DNA of 64,000 nucleotides from Chimonanthus salicifolius (lineage: Eukaryota; Streptophyta; Magnoliopsida; Laurales; Calycanthaceae). The stretch covers positions 9,515,542 to 9,579,541 of the forward strand of contig CM023534.1 in assembly GCA_013350335.1 (NCBI GenBank), written 5' to 3'. Numbering within the stretch: position 1 is the stretch's first letter; each line of letters starts with the position of its first letter. Shown here one piece after another: positions 61,969 to 64,000 of the stretch. The notes under the pieces are model-generated. The model saw nothing but the letters and a program-made list of their open reading frames with translations, was not told where the DNA came from and searched no databases. A program made the translations under genes and the position numbers.

Positions 61969-63388
61969 ATGCAGGGGGAAACAGATGCACTCCTCAATCT
62001 ACCGGATGAAGTACTCAATTCGATCCTAATTCGATTACTACCGATTGAAGATGCAGTCAGGACAAGCATACTTTCAAGAAAATGGAGGTATAAATGGGTT
62101 TCCATCTCTGAGATCGTATTCACTCAGCGTTGCCCATCATATTCCAAGCAAGTGATCGATCGTGAGAGAATCGTGGATAGAGTTCTCTCGCACCATGTTG
62201 GCCCAATTAACAAGTTCCACTGTGCAGGTTATGTGCCTAGCTCCAGTCATATTGATACTTGGATATTTAACTTATCAACGAAGGAGATTAAAGATTTATT
62301 ACTTGCTTTCTATTCGGGTGACCGTTACAGTTTGCCTTCTAGCCTCTTCGATTGCCAAGAACTTGTCACTTTATGTTTGTATTGCTGCACATTAAAACCT
62401 CCCCCAACATTCGAAGGTTTCCCCTTCCTTCGCCGTCTCAACCTTGTGTATTTTGAGGATTCAAATGATGATCTTGAACTTCTGCTATTAAAATGCCCAC
62501 TTCTCGACACTCTTATATTGAATGAAGTCAATGTTGCGTATCTCAGAATACATGGTCCAAATCTCTGTTGTCTGATTATTGATGCGCATTCGGAGATATT
62601 TCTTTCGAAAGTTGTGATTTACTTGCTAGTGCTGAATTTTTTTTAAGGTCACCGATTAATGAGGCAAGCGATGCAAATCGAGAACGAGGCAACACTTATA
62701 ATTTGATCAGGGCTCTTGGTTGCTTACCCAATATTAGAAGGCTTACAGTGAGAGGTTATTTTTTTAAGGTAACTTACCATATCATTGAATGAGTTTTAGC
62801 ACACTGTTCAGGATAAATTTATGAGCTATATGGTTTGATTATTTTTTTCTCCCTCTGTCAGTTTTTATGTGTAGAACGTGTACCAGAGAGTCTGTACAGT
62901 ACATTTAATCTCATCGAGTATCTCAATCTCTTCATAGATTTTGCAAATCCACCTGAAATGTCAGCCACCCTACTCTTGTGTAGAAGCGCACCAAAGTTGA
63001 AGAAACTCGTAATCAGTGTAAGTAGTTTAAATCATGATTTTCAAGTATAAACCTTAAATCTGTATGGCTTACATAATATTTAAACATGTCTAATAAATCC
63101 AGTTCTTCAAGCCGAGTAAAAAAGAAGATCCCATGTTTTGGAAGTTGCAAGGACAACCGGATTGCTGAACTCCAAGAGCCAGGGATTAATGGAATCTATG
63201 GTGGTAGCAATGATTTGCAGTTAGTAGGATATGTACTCGCCAATGCTCTAGTGCTTGAGACTATGGGCATCTGGATTCACTGGGCCATGAAGGTTGAGAA
63301 AAGGCTGATGGTTTATGAGAAGTTGATGGAGTTTCAAAGGGCTTCAACGAAAGCCCAACTCAAATGCTCGCGACGCTATTATGAATGA
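61969..63388 (+). CDS. F-box/LRR (FBD-type) protein with a frame break
   Basis: The start MQGETDALLNLPDEVLNSIL opens an F-box (residues about 8-43: LPDEVLNSILIRLLPIEDAV, then RTSILSRKWRYKW). LRR-like segments follow (SLFDCQELVTLCLYCCTLK, FPFLRRLNLVYFED). The first frame stops at 62,646, but the next frame carries on (ESCDLLASAEFFLRSPIN through RLTVRGYFFK to 62,768). One base therefore seems missing in the T-rich stretch near 62,596-62,606. Exon 2 is 62,862-63,017 (FLCVERVPESLYSTFNLIEY to KKLVIS). A C-terminal FBD-like part (LVGYVLANALVLETMGIWIH, LMEFQRASTKAQL) runs to the stop at 63,388; its acceptor near 63,102 is out of phase with exon 2, so that junction is uncertain or damaged. Such proteins are SCF adaptors with unknown targets, similar to At1g13570. 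It may be a pseudogene. Confidence 0.75.
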
Positions 63389-64000
63389 GTTTTTTTCTTT
63401 TTCAGATTGATTCATGTTTATACTCACATTACCTTCCTCGTTCTATTTCTTTTTCTGTCTCACTAGCACCAGGAGCAGTAAGTCTTAATGCATATGAAGT
63501 TAGTTGTTTTGAGTTCTAATTTGCACTCTGTCGATCATCAATAAATTTCAATGTTGTCATTTGTTTGTTACTCTTCTCTTGTTTAGTAGCAGTAGTCATT
63601 TCAATTCATGTGGAGTTTTGATTTTTAAGTTTTATATTGTATTTATTCAATCATAAATTAATTTTAATAAATGGCTAATGATAAAGATATGAATTTTTTT
63701 TATTATGAAGAATATTGATGTTTCTTTTTTAACACTCGCGGGAAAAAAAAAAGCAATTTCCATTGTTAATAAAATGCTATTAACAGTGTTCTCTACCATT
63801 GCTAATATGAAGACCTCAACAGGATGGAATTTTCTTCCAAAGGATGGATAGATACATCTGGTTCAGATATGCATCTTTAGGATGGATGTTTAGGGTAACA
63901 AGAAACAATAGATGAAGAAAATAACAATAGAATGAATTCCATAATGGCTTTAACATGTTCCACCGTCGGCCGAATTTTTCACCCCTGTCTGGAATAGTCG
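63389..64000. other. 3' flank of the F-box gene
   Basis: AT-rich sequence with an AATAAA near 63,540 that could serve as polyadenylation signal. A CGTCGGCCGAATTTTTC patch near the right edge again resembles the dispersed CGGCCGA repeat. No coding region is supported. Confidence 0.4.

Overview
This window is nuclear DNA of a flowering plant. It carries an intron-containing LHCB2 light-harvesting gene, two plant P-class PPR genes, a plant DELLA-type F-box gene and many plant-style short transposons in AT-rich spacers. I cannot name the species. No prokaryotic, organellar or viral gene block is visible.

Layout. 1-720 is a degenerate ~122-bp tandem repeat. 1.2-3.2 kb holds an intact PPR gene (At1g77405-like) with a likely 5'UTR intron. 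7.08-8.30 kb is a foldback transposon. 9.6-11.1 kb is LHCB2 with a G-box promoter. 12.66-14.46 kb is a second foldback transposon, followed by an orphan promoter/5'-exon-like stretch. 16.4-19.9 kb holds a hAT-type MITE, a tRNA-derived SINE, a GA microsatellite and a TRIM fragment. 21.5 kb has a small intronless conserved plant gene of unknown function. 26.8-27.3 kb (minus) is a SNEEZY/SLEEPY2-like F-box gene. 27.4-41 kb is gene-poor, with a coreless foldback element, an AT microsatellite, a 294-bp TRIM and an inverted pair of LTR-like sequences. 41.5-43.1 kb (minus) is a second PPR gene (At4g26680-like), broken by one base. 45.1-46.0 kb is a Tourist-like element and 47.9-48.1 kb a SINE with perfect target duplication. 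49.1-55.0 kb is a five-exon coiled-coil gene with several frame breaks. 56.95-58.12 kb is a third foldback transposon. 60.3-60.8 kb looks like a Ty3-type LTR end. 62.0-63.4 kb is an F-box/LRR/FBD-type gene, also with a frame break.

The most unusual content is the foldback family. Three elements, each flanked by a perfect 9-bp (or 8-9-bp) target duplication, share one ~260-280-bp hairpin module in two, three and two tandem copies. Their long terminal arms are built from different short palindromic words: ATCGATCGATTGAT, ATTCATTCGAATGAAT and GATCGATCGCACGATC. A fourth, smaller element has the arm architecture (word CGGTGCACCG) but no core. The duplication length and long inverted termini suggest a Mutator-like origin. 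I see no transposase.

The genes are unrelated single-copy plant genes that do not form a pathway: photosynthetic light harvesting, gibberellin signalling, organellar RNA processing, and two of unknown role. Three of the seven carry simple 1-base frame breaks in otherwise well-conserved reading frames. That could mean residual assembly error or recent decay; the sequence alone cannot decide. All ortholog names come from memory of the families, not from a search.
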